In this document: in pieces, positions 35,772 through 45,012 of the stretch | How positions within the stretch are numbered: position 1 is the first letter of the stretch | Layout of the letters: each line of letters begins with the position of its first letter | Assembly (NCBI RefSeq): GCF_003731765.1 | Contig: NZ_MOAL01000003.1 | Location: forward strand, 248,001-312,000 | Length of the DNA stretch: 64,000 nucleotides | Direction of reading: 5' to 3' | Source of the DNA: Pseudomonas chlororaphis | GTDB lineage: Bacteria; Pseudomonadota; Gammaproteobacteria; Pseudomonadales; Pseudomonadaceae | Position numbers and translations under genes: made by a program | Notes under the pieces: model-generated | The model's database searches: none | Seen by the model: only the letters and a program-made list of their open reading frames with translations | Told to the model about the DNA's origin: nothing

Positions 35772-36542
35772 ATGGCGTTAGCCAAACGCATCATCCCTTG
35801 CCTGGACGTCGACAACGGTCGCGTGGTCAAGGGCGTCAAGTTCGAGAACATCCGTGACGCCGGCGACCCGGTGGAAATTGCCCGTCGCTACGACGAGCAG
35901 GGTGCCGACGAGATTACCTTTCTCGACATCACCGCCAGCGTCGATGGTCGCGATACCACGCTGCACACCGTCGAGCGCATGGCCAGCCAGGTGTTTATCC
36001 CGCTGACCGTGGGCGGTGGCGTGCGCACTGTGCAAGACATCCGCAACCTGCTGAATGCCGGCGCGGACAAGGTCTCGATCAACACCGCCGCGGTGTTCAA
36101 CCCCGAGTTCGTCGGTGAAGCGGCGCAGCATTTCGGCTCGCAGTGCATCGTCGTCGCTATCGATGCCAAGAAGGTTTCCGGCCCGGGCGAAACCCCGCGC
36201 TGGGAGATTTTCACCCATGGCGGCCGCAAGCCCACCGGGTTGGATGCGGTGGAGTGGGCGAAGAAAATGGAAGGCTTGGGCGCCGGTGAAATCCTCCTGA
36301 CCAGCATGGACCAGGACGGCATGAAAAACGGCTTCGACCTGGGTGTGACTCGCGCCATCAGCGACGCGCTGGGCATTCCAGTGATCGCGTCTGGCGGCGT
36401 GGGTAACCTTCAGCATTTGGCCGACGGCATCCTCGAAGGCCACGCCAGCGCAGTGCTGGCGGCGAGCATTTTCCACTTCGGCGAGTACACCGTTCCCGAG
36501 GCCAAGGCCTACATGGCTCAGCGCGGGATTGTTGTGCGATAG
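35772..36542 (+). CDS. hisF: Imidazole glycerol phosphate synthase, cyclase subunit
   Basis: 256 residues starting [20 protein letters not shown], with GGAGAT upstream. Catalytic Asp11 in CLDVDNGRV and Asp in [15 protein letters not shown], plus VGGGVRTV and VIASGGVGN phosphate loops. It works with HisH to form the imidazole ring and AICAR. Confidence 0.98.
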   Translation: MALAKRIIPCLDVDNGRVVKGVKFENIRDAGDPVEIARRYDEQGADEITFLDITASVDGRDTTLHTVERMASQVFIPLTVGGGVRTVQDIRNLLNAGADKVSINTAAVFNPEFVGEAAQHFGSQCIVVAIDAKKVSGPGETPRWEIFTHGGRKPTGLDAVEWAKKMEGLGAGEILLTSMDQDGMKNGFDLGVTRAISDALGIPVIASGGVGNLQHLADGILEGHASAVLAASIFHFGEYTVPEAKAYMAQRGIVVR

Positions 36543-36605
36543 CCACTGGACAGCATGGCGGGCTCACGGCACTCTTGGGCACGCCATGGATTCCGGTAGC
36601 CCGTC

Positions 36606-37361
36606 ATGTTCAAACGTCTGCTCCTTGTTCTAGCCAGCGCCTCGGTCCTTCTTGCCGGCGGCGTACGTGCAGCAGAATCGTCCGACCCTTCCCTGGTGTT
36701 GCTGACCGAAAACTTTCCTCCCTACAACATGGCCAAGAACGGCAAGAACTTCGCCCAAGGCGAAAATATCAACGGCATTGCCGTGGATATCGTTCGGGAA
36801 ATGTTCAAGCGCGCCGGCATCAATTACAGCCTGACCCTGCGCTTCCCCTGGGAGCGAATCTACAAGCTGGCCCTTGAACAGCCCGGGTACGGCGTGTTCG
36901 TCATGGCCCGCTTGCCGGACCGGGAAAAGCTCTTCAAATGGGTCGGCCCCATCGGCCCGGATGACTGGATCATGCTGGCCAAGGCCGACAGCAAGATCAG
37001 CCTTGAATCCCTGGAACAGGCGCACTCGTACAAGATTGGCGCCTACAAAGGCGATGCGATTGCCGAGACCCTGAGCAAGCAAGGCCTGGCGCCGCTGGTG
37101 GTGCTGCGCGATCAAGACAACGCGAAGAAGCTGCTCAGTGGCCAGATCGACCTGTGGGCCACCGGCGACCCGGCCGGGCGCTACCTGGCCAAGCAGGAAG
37201 GCATCACCGGCCTCAAGACCGTGCTGCGCTTCAACAGCGCCGAGTTATACCTGGCGTTGAACAAAGACGTCCCGGACGCCACCGTCGCCAAGCTGCAAGC
37301 CGCCCTGGATGAGCTGCGCAAGGAAGGCCTCGTGGACGAAATCATGGGGAGGTATTTGTGA
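36606..37361 (+). CDS. Periplasmic solute-binding protein, PF00497 type
   Basis: 251 residues with a signal peptide (MFKRLLLVLASASVLLAGGV, cleavage after RAAES). Binding-fold landmarks LTENFPPYNMAKNGKN, INGIAVDIVREMFKRAGINY, RLPDREKLFKWVGPIGPDDW and YKIGAYKGDA. Family members bind polar amino acids, but orphan members like this, with no permease or ATPase gene next to it, may act in sensing. It sits 63 bp after hisF. Confidence 0.85.
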   Translation: MFKRLLLVLASASVLLAGGVRAAESSDPSLVLLTENFPPYNMAKNGKNFAQGENINGIAVDIVREMFKRAGINYSLTLRFPWERIYKLALEQPGYGVFVMARLPDREKLFKWVGPIGPDDWIMLAKADSKISLESLEQAHSYKIGAYKGDAIAETLSKQGLAPLVVLRDQDNAKKLLSGQIDLWATGDPAGRYLAKQEGITGLKTVLRFNSAELYLALNKDVPDATVAKLQAALDELRKEGLVDEIMGRYL

Positions 37362-37362
37362 G

Positions 37363-37439
37363 GGGGGAGCGACAAGTTTTGAGCGGCAAGCGGGCATCGG
37401 TGCGCTTGTAGCTTGTAGCTCAAAGCTTGCAGCTGCTCC
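37363..37439. repeat. AAGC/GCTTG-rich intergenic repeat (copy 3)
   Basis: GCGACAAG, GCGGCAAGCGGG, GCTTGTAGCTTGTAGCTC, AAAGCTTGCAGC words between the solute-binding gene and the convergent deacetylase gene; similar in style to the two upstream copies. Confidence 0.65.
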
Positions 37440-38240
37440 TCACCTATACCTCCCGTCCTTGCCGTGCGCCGCGGTGGCTTGATTGCTGCGCAGGCCGATC
37501 ATTGACTTGATATCAATCCATTCCACGCCCTGGGCCTTGAGCTTGGGCAGTTCGCGTTCGAGTACTGCCAGGGTTTGCGGATAGGGGTGCCCGATCATCA
37601 CCGCTGTGCCTTGTTTGTGGGCCAGTTTAATGGCGGTCTGCAGTTGGTGGCTGATGGCGGCTTCGGTGCGTTCGTCGTCGAGGAATACATCCCGGGAAAC
37701 GCTGGCCAGGCCGATTTTCTGCGCTTCGGCGGCGGCCACTGTTTGCGCGCTGGTGCGGCTGTCGACGAAGAATTTGTGCCGCCGCTGCAACTCGCCCATC
37801 AACCAGGCCATGGCCTGGGGCTGGGCGGTCATGCGGCTGCCCATGTGGTTGTTGATGCCGCTGGTGTAGGGCACGGCATCGAAGGCGGCGTTCAGGCGTT
37901 TTTCCAGTTCGGGGATGGGCAGGTCAGGGTGCCAGGCGAACGGCCCGGTGGCGGGGTCCATGGGCATGTGCAGGATGACGATCTTGCCGGCGCGGTGGGC
38001 TTCGCGGGCGAACTCGGCAGCGTGGGGCGTATCCGGCATGATCGCCGTGGTTACCGGGCCGGGCAGGGCCAGCACGCGGCGGTCCCGAGGCAGGTTTTGC
38101 CCGAGGTCGTCGATGATCAGCGTCAGGTAGGCTTTGGGCGCGGTGGTGCTGGGTTCGGCGGCCTGGAGTGGCGCGACGGCGAGGGTGCACAGGAGCCCCA
38201 TCACGAGCCTCCACGGGCGGGTGATCTTCGATAGGGACAT
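37440..38240 (-). CDS. Divergent polysaccharide deacetylase (YibQ-like)
   Basis: 266 residues from the ATG at 38238-38240, chosen because it begins a good signal peptide (MSLSKITRPWRLVMGLLCTL, ending about LQAAEP); an ATG 12 codons earlier is possible. Core motifs YLTLIIDDLGQNLPRDRR, VILHMPMDP, NNHMGSRMTA and KFFVDSRTSAQT match the DUF610/divergent-deacetylase family. It is the last gene of the gpmI-envC-ctpA run and probably acts on peptidoglycan or another periplasmic glycan. Confidence 0.87.
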   Translation of the reverse strand: MSLSKITRPWRLVMGLLCTLAVAPLQAAEPSTTAPKAYLTLIIDDLGQNLPRDRRVLALPGPVTTAIMPDTPHAAEFAREAHRAGKIVILHMPMDPATGPFAWHPDLPIPELEKRLNAAFDAVPYTSGINNHMGSRMTAQPQAMAWLMGELQRRHKFFVDSRTSAQTVAAAEAQKIGLASVSRDVFLDDERTEAAISHQLQTAIKLAHKQGTAVMIGHPYPQTLAVLERELPKLKAQGVEWIDIKSMIGLRSNQATAAHGKDGRYR

Positions 38241-38280
38241 GGTGGCGGGGTGGGACCTTGGCGGTGTGGCGATCATGAAA

Positions 38281-38350
38281 ACGCTATCGCGAGCAAGCTC
38301 GCTCCTACAGGTTGTTGCCTGTCTGTAGGAGCCGGCTTGCCGGCGATAGG
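38281..38350. repeat. Inverted REP pair upstream of the deacetylase gene
   Basis: GCGAGCAAGCTCGCTCCTAC and GTAGGAGCCGGCTTGCCGGC face each other across 20 bp, between the deacetylase and ctpA genes. Confidence 0.85.
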
Positions 38351-38355
38351 TTCCG

Positions 38356-39666
38356 TCACTTGCTGCGGGTGATGCTCAGCCCTTTGAGCAGGCTCAGGGC
38401 CTGGGCCAACTGGTAGTCATCGTCCTGCGGCATCGGCTTGGCCTTGGTGGACGCAGCGCTTGGCTTATCGGCGCCGCCGTTGCCATTGCCCAGGTGACCC
38501 TGCAGGTCGGCTTCTTTGTAGTACTCGCCGTCCTGGGCCTCGCTGGTGATCTTGGCGCGGCGCACCTCGATGTCCGGCACGATGCCCTGGGCCTGGATCG
38601 AGCGGCCGTTGGGGGTAAAGTACAGCGCGGTGGTGATCTTCAGCGCACGCTCGTTGTTCAGCGGCAGCACCGTCTGCACCGAGCCCTTGCCGAAGCTGGT
38701 GGTGCCCATCAGCACGGCGCGTTTCTGGTCTTGCAGGGCGCCGGCGACGATTTCCGACGCCGAGGCGCTGCCGCCGTTGATCAGCACCACCATCGGCACC
38801 GCTTCGCTTTCGTCCTTGCCGGTGGCCGAGAAGCGCAGCTCGGAGTTGGCGATGCGGCCCTTGGTGTAGACGATCAGGCCTTTGGTGATGAAGTGGTCGA
38901 CCACTTCCACCGCCGCCTGCAAGACGCCGCCCGGGTTGTTGCGCAGGTCGAGGATGATGCCGTTGAGCTTCTTGCCGTTGTCCTTGCGCAGCTTGGCCAG
39001 GGCCTTGGAGACTTCCTCGCCGGTCTTGACCTGGAACTGGGTGATGCGGATGTAGCCGTAGCCCGACTCCAGCAACTGGCTCTTCACGCTCTTCACCTGG
39101 ATGGTGGCGCGGGCCAGGGTCACGTCGAATGGCGTGCCGCCGTCGCGAACCAGGGTCAGGGTGATTTTCTGGCCGATCTTGCCGCGCATCTTGTCCACGG
39201 CTTCGGTCATGGTCTGGCCGCGGGTCGGCTGGCCGTTGATCTTGACGATCAGGTCGCCGGCCTGGATCCCGGCCTTGGACGCTGGGGTGTCATCGATGGG
39301 CGAGACCACTTTGATAAAGCCGTCTTCGGCACCGACTTCAATGCCCAGGCCGCCGAATTCGCCGCTGGTGCTTTCCTGCAGCTCGGCAAAGTCTTCCGGG
39401 CCCAGGTAGGCCGAGTGCGGGTCAAGGTTGCTGAGCATGCCCTTGATGGCGTTCTCCAGCAGGGTCTTGTCGTCCACGGGTTCGACGTAGGCAGCCTTGA
39501 TCCGGTCCATGACCTCGGCAAAGGTGCGCAGCTCGTCCAGGGGCAGCGGCGCCTTGGTGGTCGCGGCGCTGGCCGATGGCGCGGGTTCTGCGGCGAACGC
39601 CAGCGGCGCACCGATCACCAGGGCGATCGTCAGGGCCAACGAGGTGAGGCGAGACAAATGCAGCAT
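38356..39666 (-). CDS. ctpA: Carboxy-terminal processing protease, S41 family
   Basis: 436 residues from the ATG at 39664-39666, with a signal peptide (MLHLSRLTSLALTIALVIGA, then PLAFA-AEP). PDZ domain at about 95-185 (GIEVGAEDGFIKVVSP, GDLIVKINGQPT), peptidase region with LRNNPGG at 241-247, the catalytic Ser in GGSASASEI and Lys327 in SFGKGSV. Periplasmic protease that degrades envelope proteins, including peptidoglycan enzymes in Pseudomonas. It follows envC by 32 bp, so peptidoglycan activator and protease are co-expressed. Confidence 0.95.
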   Translation of the reverse strand: MLHLSRLTSLALTIALVIGAPLAFAAEPAPSASAATTKAPLPLDELRTFAEVMDRIKAAYVEPVDDKTLLENAIKGMLSNLDPHSAYLGPEDFAELQESTSGEFGGLGIEVGAEDGFIKVVSPIDDTPASKAGIQAGDLIVKINGQPTRGQTMTEAVDKMRGKIGQKITLTLVRDGGTPFDVTLARATIQVKSVKSQLLESGYGYIRITQFQVKTGEEVSKALAKLRKDNGKKLNGIILDLRNNPGGVLQAAVEVVDHFITKGLIVYTKGRIANSELRFSATGKDESEAVPMVVLINGGSASASEIVAGALQDQKRAVLMGTTSFGKGSVQTVLPLNNERALKITTALYFTPNGRSIQAQGIVPDIEVRRAKITSEAQDGEYYKEADLQGHLGNGNGGADKPSAASTKAKPMPQDDDYQLAQALSLLKGLSITRSK

Positions 39667-39698
39667 GTCGAACGAACTCCTAAATGGGGTAGCAGCGC

Positions 39699-40985
39699 TT
39701 ATCCTTGCGCATGGCACCACTGTGCCGGGTCGCTGGGGCGGCCCTGCTGACGAATAGCGAAGTACAGCGCAGGTGTGTCTTGTCCGCCACTATTACCCAC
39801 AGTGGAGATGGACTCACCGGCTTTGACGATGTCGCCCGCTTCTTTAAGCAGCGTCTGGTTGTGCCCGTACAGACTCAGATAACCGTTACCGTGGTCGAGG
39901 ATCACCAGCAAGCCGGCGCCTCGCAGCCAGTCGGCGAAGACCACGCGGCCGCCATGCACGGCGTGCACCTGGCTGCCGGCGGCGGCGCTGATCATCACCC
40001 CGTCCCACTTGGTTCGGGCATCGTCGCCACGGGTTTCACCAAAGCGCGCTAGCAATCGACCATCAACTGGCCATGGAAGTTTTCCCCGGGCTGAAGCAAA
40101 AGGGCCGCCGTAGGACACGCCACTGCTCGAAACCAGTGGGCCGGGCGCCGGTTTTACGGGCTTGCGCGGCGCATCGCTGGCATCGGCCTGGGCTTCAAGC
40201 AAACGCTTTTTTTCGGCTTCCTGCTGGGCGATCAGCGCTTTCTGACGCGCTTCCTCCGCCTCGCGGGCCTGGCGAGCCAGGGTCTCTTCGATGGTTTTCA
40301 GGACTTTGGCCAGGTCGGCCTGGTCCTGTTCGCGGGCTTGCAGCTTCTGGTCGCGGGCCTTCACGTCGTCGTTGAGCTTGGCCAGGGCCAGTTGCCGTTC
40401 CTTGCGGACTTTGTCGAGTTCTTCGCGCTGGGTGTCGAGGCTGCTTTTCTGCACCAGCAACTGGGCCTGCTGCAGGGAGATGTCCTTTTCCACATTGGCC
40501 AGCTGGCGCAGGGTCTCGTTGAAGTTCTTCAACTGCTCCAGGCGGGCCTGGCTCAGGTAGTCGTAATAGGTGAGGGTGCGGGCGAATTTTTCCGGGTTCT
40601 GCTGGTTGAGCAGCAGTTTGAGGTACTCCTGACGGCCGTTCTGGTAGGCCGCGCGGGCCTGGATGGCGATCAGTCGTTGCTGTTCAGTGCGCGCGCTCTG
40701 GAGTTTTTTTTTCTCCTCATCGAGTCGCTGCAGCTCGGATTCGCTTTTCTTCAGCTCTTTCTGCAGGGCTTCCACCTGCTTCTCCAGCTTGCCCATTTCG
40801 GTCTCGGTGCCGCGCAGGTCTTTCTGCACGCCGGACTTTTCCTCTTGCAGCTTGCCGAGGAGCTTCTTCAGTTCGGTAATGTCCTGGCGCGTGGCATCCA
40901 ACTGTTGTTGGGTTTGCGCGCGCTCATCGGCAAAGGCCGGTTGGAGCAGGCAGGTCAAAGCGAGGGCAATCAGGGCGCGAAGCAT
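39699..40985 (-). CDS. envC: Murein hydrolase activator EnvC-like
   Basis: 428 residues from the ATG at 40983-40985, with a signal peptide (MLRALIALALTCLLQPAFA-DE). Long coiled coil from about 25-260 (TQQQLDATRQDITELKKLL and onward) followed by a LytM/M23 domain. The zinc-binding residues of active M23 peptidases are replaced (WDGVMISAAAGS, ALYFAIRQQG where active enzymes have HxxxD and HxH), as in EnvC, which activates amidases AmiA/AmiB and does not cut itself. A start at 41033 is outside the conserved region. Confidence 0.93.
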   Translation of the reverse strand: MLRALIALALTCLLQPAFADERAQTQQQLDATRQDITELKKLLGKLQEEKSGVQKDLRGTETEMGKLEKQVEALQKELKKSESELQRLDEEKKKLQSARTEQQRLIAIQARAAYQNGRQEYLKLLLNQQNPEKFARTLTYYDYLSQARLEQLKNFNETLRQLANVEKDISLQQAQLLVQKSSLDTQREELDKVRKERQLALAKLNDDVKARDQKLQAREQDQADLAKVLKTIEETLARQAREAEEARQKALIAQQEAEKKRLLEAQADASDAPRKPVKPAPGPLVSSSGVSYGGPFASARGKLPWPVDGRLLARFGETRGDDARTKWDGVMISAAAGSQVHAVHGGRVVFADWLRGAGLLVILDHGNGYLSLYGHNQTLLKEAGDIVKAGESISTVGNSGGQDTPALYFAIRQQGRPSDPAQWCHAQG

Positions 40986-41039
40986 AGAGGCGGGTGACAC
41001 CAGGGAAAGGGACGGCCTAGTATGCCCGCCCATCGCTGC

Positions 41040-41075
41040 AAAAAAAACGCCTCAAAGCCAACTGCTTTGAGGCGT
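41040..41075 (-). terminator. gpmI terminator
   Basis: A perfect 12-bp stem ACGCCTCAAAGC / GCTTTGAGGCGT (41047-41058, 41064-41075) followed on the minus strand by eight T. It separates gpmI from envC. Confidence 0.9.
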
Positions 41076-41120
41076 TCGTCATAAAAAGCTGTTTCCAGCC
41101 AATTATTGGGCCATTTGCTA

Positions 41121-42650
41121 TCAGACGAGGATCGAAGTGCCGGTCATTTCCGCCGGTTTTTCCAGGTCCAGAAGCTTCAGCAGGGTCGGCGCCACGTCCG
41201 CCAGTACGCCGCCTTCACGCACTTTCAGGTCACGCTTGCCAACATAGATGAACGGCACCGGCTCGGTGGTGTGGGCGGTGTGCGCCTGGCCGGTGGATTC
41301 GTCGGCCATCTGCTCGACGTTGCCGTGGTCGGCGGTGATCAGGGCTTCGCCGCCGACCTTTTCCAGGGCATCGACAATCCGCCCCACGCACAGGTCCAGG
41401 CATTCCACGGCCTTGACTGCGGCATCGAACACGCCGCTGTGGCCGACCATGTCGCCGTTGGCATAGTTGACGATGATCACGTCGTAGCGCTGGTGCTCGA
41501 TGGCATCGACGATCTTGTCGGTGACTTCCGGCGCGCTCATTTCCGGTTGCAGGTCGTAGGTGGCGACTTTGGGCGACGGCACCAGGATGCGCTCTTCACC
41601 CGGGAAGGGCTCTTCGCGGCCACCGGAGAAGAAGAAGGTCACGTGGGCGTACTTCTCGGTTTCGGCGATGCGCAGCTGGGTCTTGCCGTTTTTCGCCAGG
41701 TAATCGCCGAGGACGTTTTCCAGGCTGCCGGGGGCAAAGGCTGATGGCGCCGGGATGCTGGCCGCGTATTGGGTCAGCATCACGAAACCGGCCAGGGCGG
41801 GCTGGCGCGCACGTTCGAAGTCCTTGAAGCCGTCTTCGACGAAGACCCGGGTCAGTTCCCGGGCACGGTCGGCGCGGAAGTTCATGAACACCACGGCGTC
41901 GCCGTCTTCTACCCGGACCTTGTCGCCGATGCTGGTGGCCTTGACGAATTCGTCGCTCTCGCCACGCTCGTAGGCGGCTTGCAGGCCTTGCTGGGCCGTG
42001 GCCGCTTGGAACTCGCTGTTGCCATCGACGATCAGGTTGTAGGCCTGGGCCACACGGTCCCAGCGGTTGTCACGGTCCATGGCGAAGTAACGGCCGATCA
42101 GGCTGGCGATGCGGCCCTTGCCCAGGGTCTTGAAGGCTTCGTCCAGCAGTTCAATGGACGACTGGGCGCTTTTCGGCGGGGTGTCGCGGCCATCGAGGAA
42201 GGCGTGCAGGTAGATCTTCTCGGCACCGCGCTTGAACGCCAGCTCGGCCATGGCCACCAAGTGGTCCTGGTGACTGTGTACGCCGCCGTCCGAGAGCAGG
42301 CCGAGGATGTGCACGGCCTTGCCGGCGCTTACGGCTTTATCCACGGCAGCGCCGATGGTTGGGTTATCGAAGAACTCGCCATCGCGGATGGCCTTGGTCA
42401 CCCGGGTGAAGTCCTGATACACCACGCGGCCGGCGCCGAGGTTCATGTGGCCGACTTCGGAGTTGCCCATTTGCCCGTCGGGCAGGCCGACGTCCATGCC
42501 CGAGCCCGAGATCAGGCCGTTCGGCATGCTGGCGCACAAGCGGTCCAGGACGGGCTTGTTGGCCGCATAAACGGCGTTGGATTCGTGGCTATCGCTGTGA
42601 CCGAAGCCATCCAGAATCATCAGGACCAAAGGTTTAGGCGTGGTAGTCAT
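41121..42650 (-). CDS. gpmI: Phosphoglycerate mutase, cofactor-independent
   Basis: 509 residues from the ATG at 42648-42650; the GTG three codons earlier is discounted. Metal-binding and phosphoserine sites are evident: [12 protein letters not shown] near the N-terminus, the nucleophile Ser64 in [21 protein letters not shown], and ADHGNVE with [11 protein letters not shown] near the C-terminus. Interconverts 3- and 2-phosphoglycerate in glycolysis and gluconeogenesis. Confidence 0.97.
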   Translation of the reverse strand: MTTTPKPLVLMILDGFGHSDSHESNAVYAANKPVLDRLCASMPNGLISGSGMDVGLPDGQMGNSEVGHMNLGAGRVVYQDFTRVTKAIRDGEFFDNPTIGAAVDKAVSAGKAVHILGLLSDGGVHSHQDHLVAMAELAFKRGAEKIYLHAFLDGRDTPPKSAQSSIELLDEAFKTLGKGRIASLIGRYFAMDRDNRWDRVAQAYNLIVDGNSEFQAATAQQGLQAAYERGESDEFVKATSIGDKVRVEDGDAVVFMNFRADRARELTRVFVEDGFKDFERARQPALAGFVMLTQYAASIPAPSAFAPGSLENVLGDYLAKNGKTQLRIAETEKYAHVTFFFSGGREEPFPGEERILVPSPKVATYDLQPEMSAPEVTDKIVDAIEHQRYDVIIVNYANGDMVGHSGVFDAAVKAVECLDLCVGRIVDALEKVGGEALITADHGNVEQMADESTGQAHTAHTTEPVPFIYVGKRDLKVREGGVLADVAPTLLKLLDLEKPAEMTGTSILV

Positions 42651-42739
42651 GGCGTCCACTCGTGGCTGGATAGGGAGGTGTTGAAAAAGGGAGTGGCAGT
42701 TTAAAGCGAAGTTCCGGTGGCGTCACCGCCGGGCGGGGT

Positions 42740-42767
42740 TTGGCCGACCCAGAGGGCTGTGTATACT
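42740..42767 (+). promoter_or_regulatory. Sigma-70 promoter of the rhodanese-grxC-secB operon
   Basis: -35 TTGGCC (42740-42745) and -10 TATACT (42762-42767) with a 16-bp spacer, 33 bp before the rhodanese ATG. Confidence 0.6.
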
Positions 42768-42800
42768 GGCCGACATTTTAACGCCCTGGAACCTCCTTAG

Positions 42801-43214
42801 ATGGTTGCTCACCTGATTCAATTCGCCACTGAACACTACTTGCTCGTCGGCGCCTTCGCCATCCTGCTGGCTCTGTTGATCGCTCACGAGTTGAGCCGCG
42901 GCGGCCGCAGCCTCAGCACCCGTGAACTGACTGCACTGGTCAACAGCGAACAGGGCGTTGTGATCGACCTGCGTCCATCCAAGGATTTCGCCAGCGGCCA
43001 CATCGTCGGCGCCCTGAACATTCCCCAGGACAAACTCATCGCCCGCGTTGGCGAGCTGGAGAAGCACAAGGCCAAGACCATCATTCTGGTGGACGCCCAG
43101 GGCCAGCACGCAGGCGGCCATGCCCGCGAACTGATGAAGTCCGGCTTCACCGCCGCCAAGCTGTCCGGCGGCATCTCCAGCTGGAAAGCAGACAATCTGC
43201 CCCTGGTGAAGTGA
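42801..43214 (+). CDS. Membrane-anchored rhodanese-like protein lacking cysteine
   Basis: 137 residues: one N-terminal membrane anchor (LLVGAFAILLALLIAHEL) then a rhodanese fold (VVIDLRPSKDFASGHIVGAL, KTIILVDAQGQHAGGHAREL, AAKLSGGISSWKADNLPLVK). Where active rhodaneses have a catalytic Cys loop this protein reads VDAQGQHAG, and there is no cysteine anywhere in it, so it cannot carry persulfide. A structural or binding role is likely. It is 1 bp from grxC and leads the operon with grxC and secB. Confidence 0.9.
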   Translation: MVAHLIQFATEHYLLVGAFAILLALLIAHELSRGGRSLSTRELTALVNSEQGVVIDLRPSKDFASGHIVGALNIPQDKLIARVGELEKHKAKTIILVDAQGQHAGGHARELMKSGFTAAKLSGGISSWKADNLPLVK

Positions 43215-43215
43215 C

Positions 43216-43470
43216 ATGACCCGGGTTGTCGTCTACTCCAGCGATTACTGCCCTTACTGCTCGCGGGCCAAGCACCTGCTCGGCAATAAAGGCGTGGCCT
43301 TCGAAGAGATCAAGGTCGATGGCAAGCCCCAGGTGCGGGCTGAAATGGCGCAAAAGGCCGGGCGTACGTCGGTGCCGCAGATCTGGATTGGCAGCACCCA
43401 CGTGGGCGGTTGTGATGATTTGTTTGCCCTGGAACGCGCCGGCAAGCTCGATGCGCTGCTCCAGGCCTGA
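43216..43470 (+). CDS. grxC: Glutaredoxin 3
   Basis: 84 residues, starting [20 protein letters not shown], with the dithiol active site CPYC and the glutathione-binding [19 protein letters not shown]. Reduces disulfides with glutathione in the cytoplasm. Co-transcribed with the rhodanese-like gene and secB. Confidence 0.97.
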   Translation: MTRVVVYSSDYCPYCSRAKHLLGNKGVAFEEIKVDGKPQVRAEMAQKAGRTSVPQIWIGSTHVGGCDDLFALERAGKLDALLQA

Positions 43471-43511
43471 AATTCAAACCCTATAGACCAAGATCAAGAA
43501 GGATCTCAGAG

Positions 43512-43994
43512 ATGACCGACCAGCAGAACACTGCCGCTACCGAAGAAGAAAACGCGCCGCAATTCTCCCTGCAACGCATTTATGTGCGTGACCTGTCCTT
43601 CGAAGCGCCAAAAAGCCCGGCGATCTTCCGTCAGCAGTGGGAGCCGAGCGTTGCCCTGGACCTGAACACTCGCCAGAAAGCCCTGGAAACCGACTTCCAC
43701 GAAGTGGTGCTGACCCTGTCGGTCACCGTGAAGAACGGTGAAGAAGTGGCGTTCATCGCTGAAGTTCAGCAGGCCGGTATCTTCCTGATCAAGAACCTCG
43801 ACGAAGGCTCCATGAGCCACACCCTGGGTGCGTTCTGCCCGAACATCCTGTTCCCTTACGCTCGCGAAGCGCTGGACAGCCTGGTGACCCGTGGTTCGTT
43901 CCCGGCCCTGATGCTGGCGCCGGTGAACTTCGATGCGCTGTACGCTCAAGAGCTGCAACGTATTCAGCAAGAAGGCGCACCGACGGTTCAGTAA
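43512..43994 (+). CDS. secB: Protein-export chaperone SecB
   Basis: 160 residues starting [18 protein letters not shown], with family segments [57 protein letters not shown] and [16 protein letters not shown]. It keeps precursors unfolded and delivers them to SecA. Followed by a strong terminator. Confidence 0.98.
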   Translation: MTDQQNTAATEEENAPQFSLQRIYVRDLSFEAPKSPAIFRQQWEPSVALDLNTRQKALETDFHEVVLTLSVTVKNGEEVAFIAEVQQAGIFLIKNLDEGSMSHTLGAFCPNILFPYAREALDSLVTRGSFPALMLAPVNFDALYAQELQRIQQEGAPTVQ

Positions 43995-44007
43995 ATCGTC
44001 GACGCAC

Positions 44008-44036
44008 AAAAAAGCGCCATCACTGGCGCTTTTTTT
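44008..44036. terminator. secB terminator
   Basis: AAAAAAGCGCCA / TGGCGCTTTTTTT around loop TCAC, 14 bp after secB. The A-run on the left lets it also serve the convergent trmL gene. Confidence 0.88.
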
Positions 44037-44051
44037 ATGCCTCGTCCCTCG

Positions 44052-44078
44052 TGTGGGAGCCGGCTTGCCGGCGATAGC
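44052..44078. repeat. Pseudomonas REP sequence
   Basis: GTGGGAGCCGGCTTGCCGGC followed by GATAGCG, a single REP between secB and trmL. Confidence 0.8.
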
Positions 44079-44116
44079 GTCGTCGAAATCGCCCCAGGCC
44101 TTATCGCCGCACGGGC

Positions 44117-44572
44117 TTACTTGAACCCAAGCTGTCGCCAGCCCTCGTAGACGGCCACGGCCACGGTGTTGGACAGGTTCAGGCTGCGGCAGCCTTCGCG
44201 CATCGGCAGGCGCAGGCGCTGTTCGCCGGGCAGGGCGTCCAGCACGTCGGCGGGCAAGCCGCGGCTTTCGGGGCCGAAGAGAAAGGCATCACCCTCGGCG
44301 AAGCTGGCGTCGTGGAAAGGGCGCGAGCCCTTGGTGGTGAAGGCGAACAAGCGCGGCTGACCTAGACTTTCCAGGCAACTGGCAAGGTCGGGGTGGCGTT
44401 GCAGGGTGGCGTACTCGTGATAGTCGAGGCCGGCCCGGCGCAGGCGCTTGTCGTCCATTTCGAAACCCAGTGGCTCGATCAAATGCAGGTGGCAGCCGCT
44501 ATTGGCGCACAGCCTGATAACGTTGCCGGTATTCGGCGGAATTTCTGGTTGAAAAAGGATGACGTGAAACAT
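44117..44572 (-). CDS. trmL: tRNA (cytidine/uridine-34 2'-O) methyltransferase
   Basis: 151 residues from the ATG at 44570-44572 (MFHVILFQPEIPPNTGNVIR). SPOUT knot motifs: PEIPPNTGNVIRLCANSG, FGPESRGLP and RSLNLSNTVAVAVYEGWRQL. It methylates the wobble base of tRNA-Leu isoacceptors. A longer frame to 45124 passes through the divergent gene and tandem repeats and is rejected. Its start codon interlocks with that of the plus-strand gene at 44571 (CATG). Confidence 0.96.
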   Translation of the reverse strand: MFHVILFQPEIPPNTGNVIRLCANSGCHLHLIEPLGFEMDDKRLRRAGLDYHEYATLQRHPDLASCLESLGQPRLFAFTTKGSRPFHDASFAEGDAFLFGPESRGLPADVLDALPGEQRLRLPMREGCRSLNLSNTVAVAVYEGWRQLGFK

Positions 44573-45011
44573 GCACGGCTCCGAAGAAAAAGACAGGCTG
44601 CATTCTACGCCCGAAGAGGACCCGCGACCGAAGCTAATGCTGCGGGTTTTCGGTTCGCTGGCGATTGTCGGGGTCATGGTGGGGCTGATGATCGGTCGCT
44701 TGACCGCGCCCGACCCTGTGGTCCTGGAACGTGTGGAGGTGGCGCCGGATGGCCTGGTGGTGTGGTTCAACCAGGAACCCAAGGTGCATGGCGAGCATAT
44801 CGACGGCGCTGTGGCCCTGTTGTTCGATGCCGAGGGACGGGCGCAGAAGGGCCAGTTGAAGGTCAATGGCAAGGACGTGAACTGGCGCGTGAGAAAAGCC
44901 GATGCCGGCTTGTTGCTGAACCTGGTGGCAGCACGGCCGTTGCGTGGGGAGTGGTCGGGAAGCGAGGTGGACGAAGGTTGGCGGTTGCAGATCCATCTGC
45001 GCGAGGAATAA
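44571..45011 (+). CDS. Uncharacterised single-span membrane protein
   Basis: 146 residues starting MHGSEEKDRLHSTPEEDPRP. One membrane segment (LMLRVFGSLAIVGVMVGLMIG, about 23-43) is followed by a soluble domain with a short beta pattern (VVLERVEVAPDGLVVWFNQE, VNGKDVNWRVRK, EWSGSEVDEGWRLQIHLREE). The N-terminus is acidic and probably cytoplasmic. No family recognised; it is a conserved Pseudomonas neighbour of trmL as far as I recall. Its ATG overlaps the divergent trmL ATG. Confidence 0.75.
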   Translation: MHGSEEKDRLHSTPEEDPRPKLMLRVFGSLAIVGVMVGLMIGRLTAPDPVVLERVEVAPDGLVVWFNQEPKVHGEHIDGAVALLFDAEGRAQKGQLKVNGKDVNWRVRKADAGLLLNLVAARPLRGEWSGSEVDEGWRLQIHLREE

Positions 45012-45012
45012 A

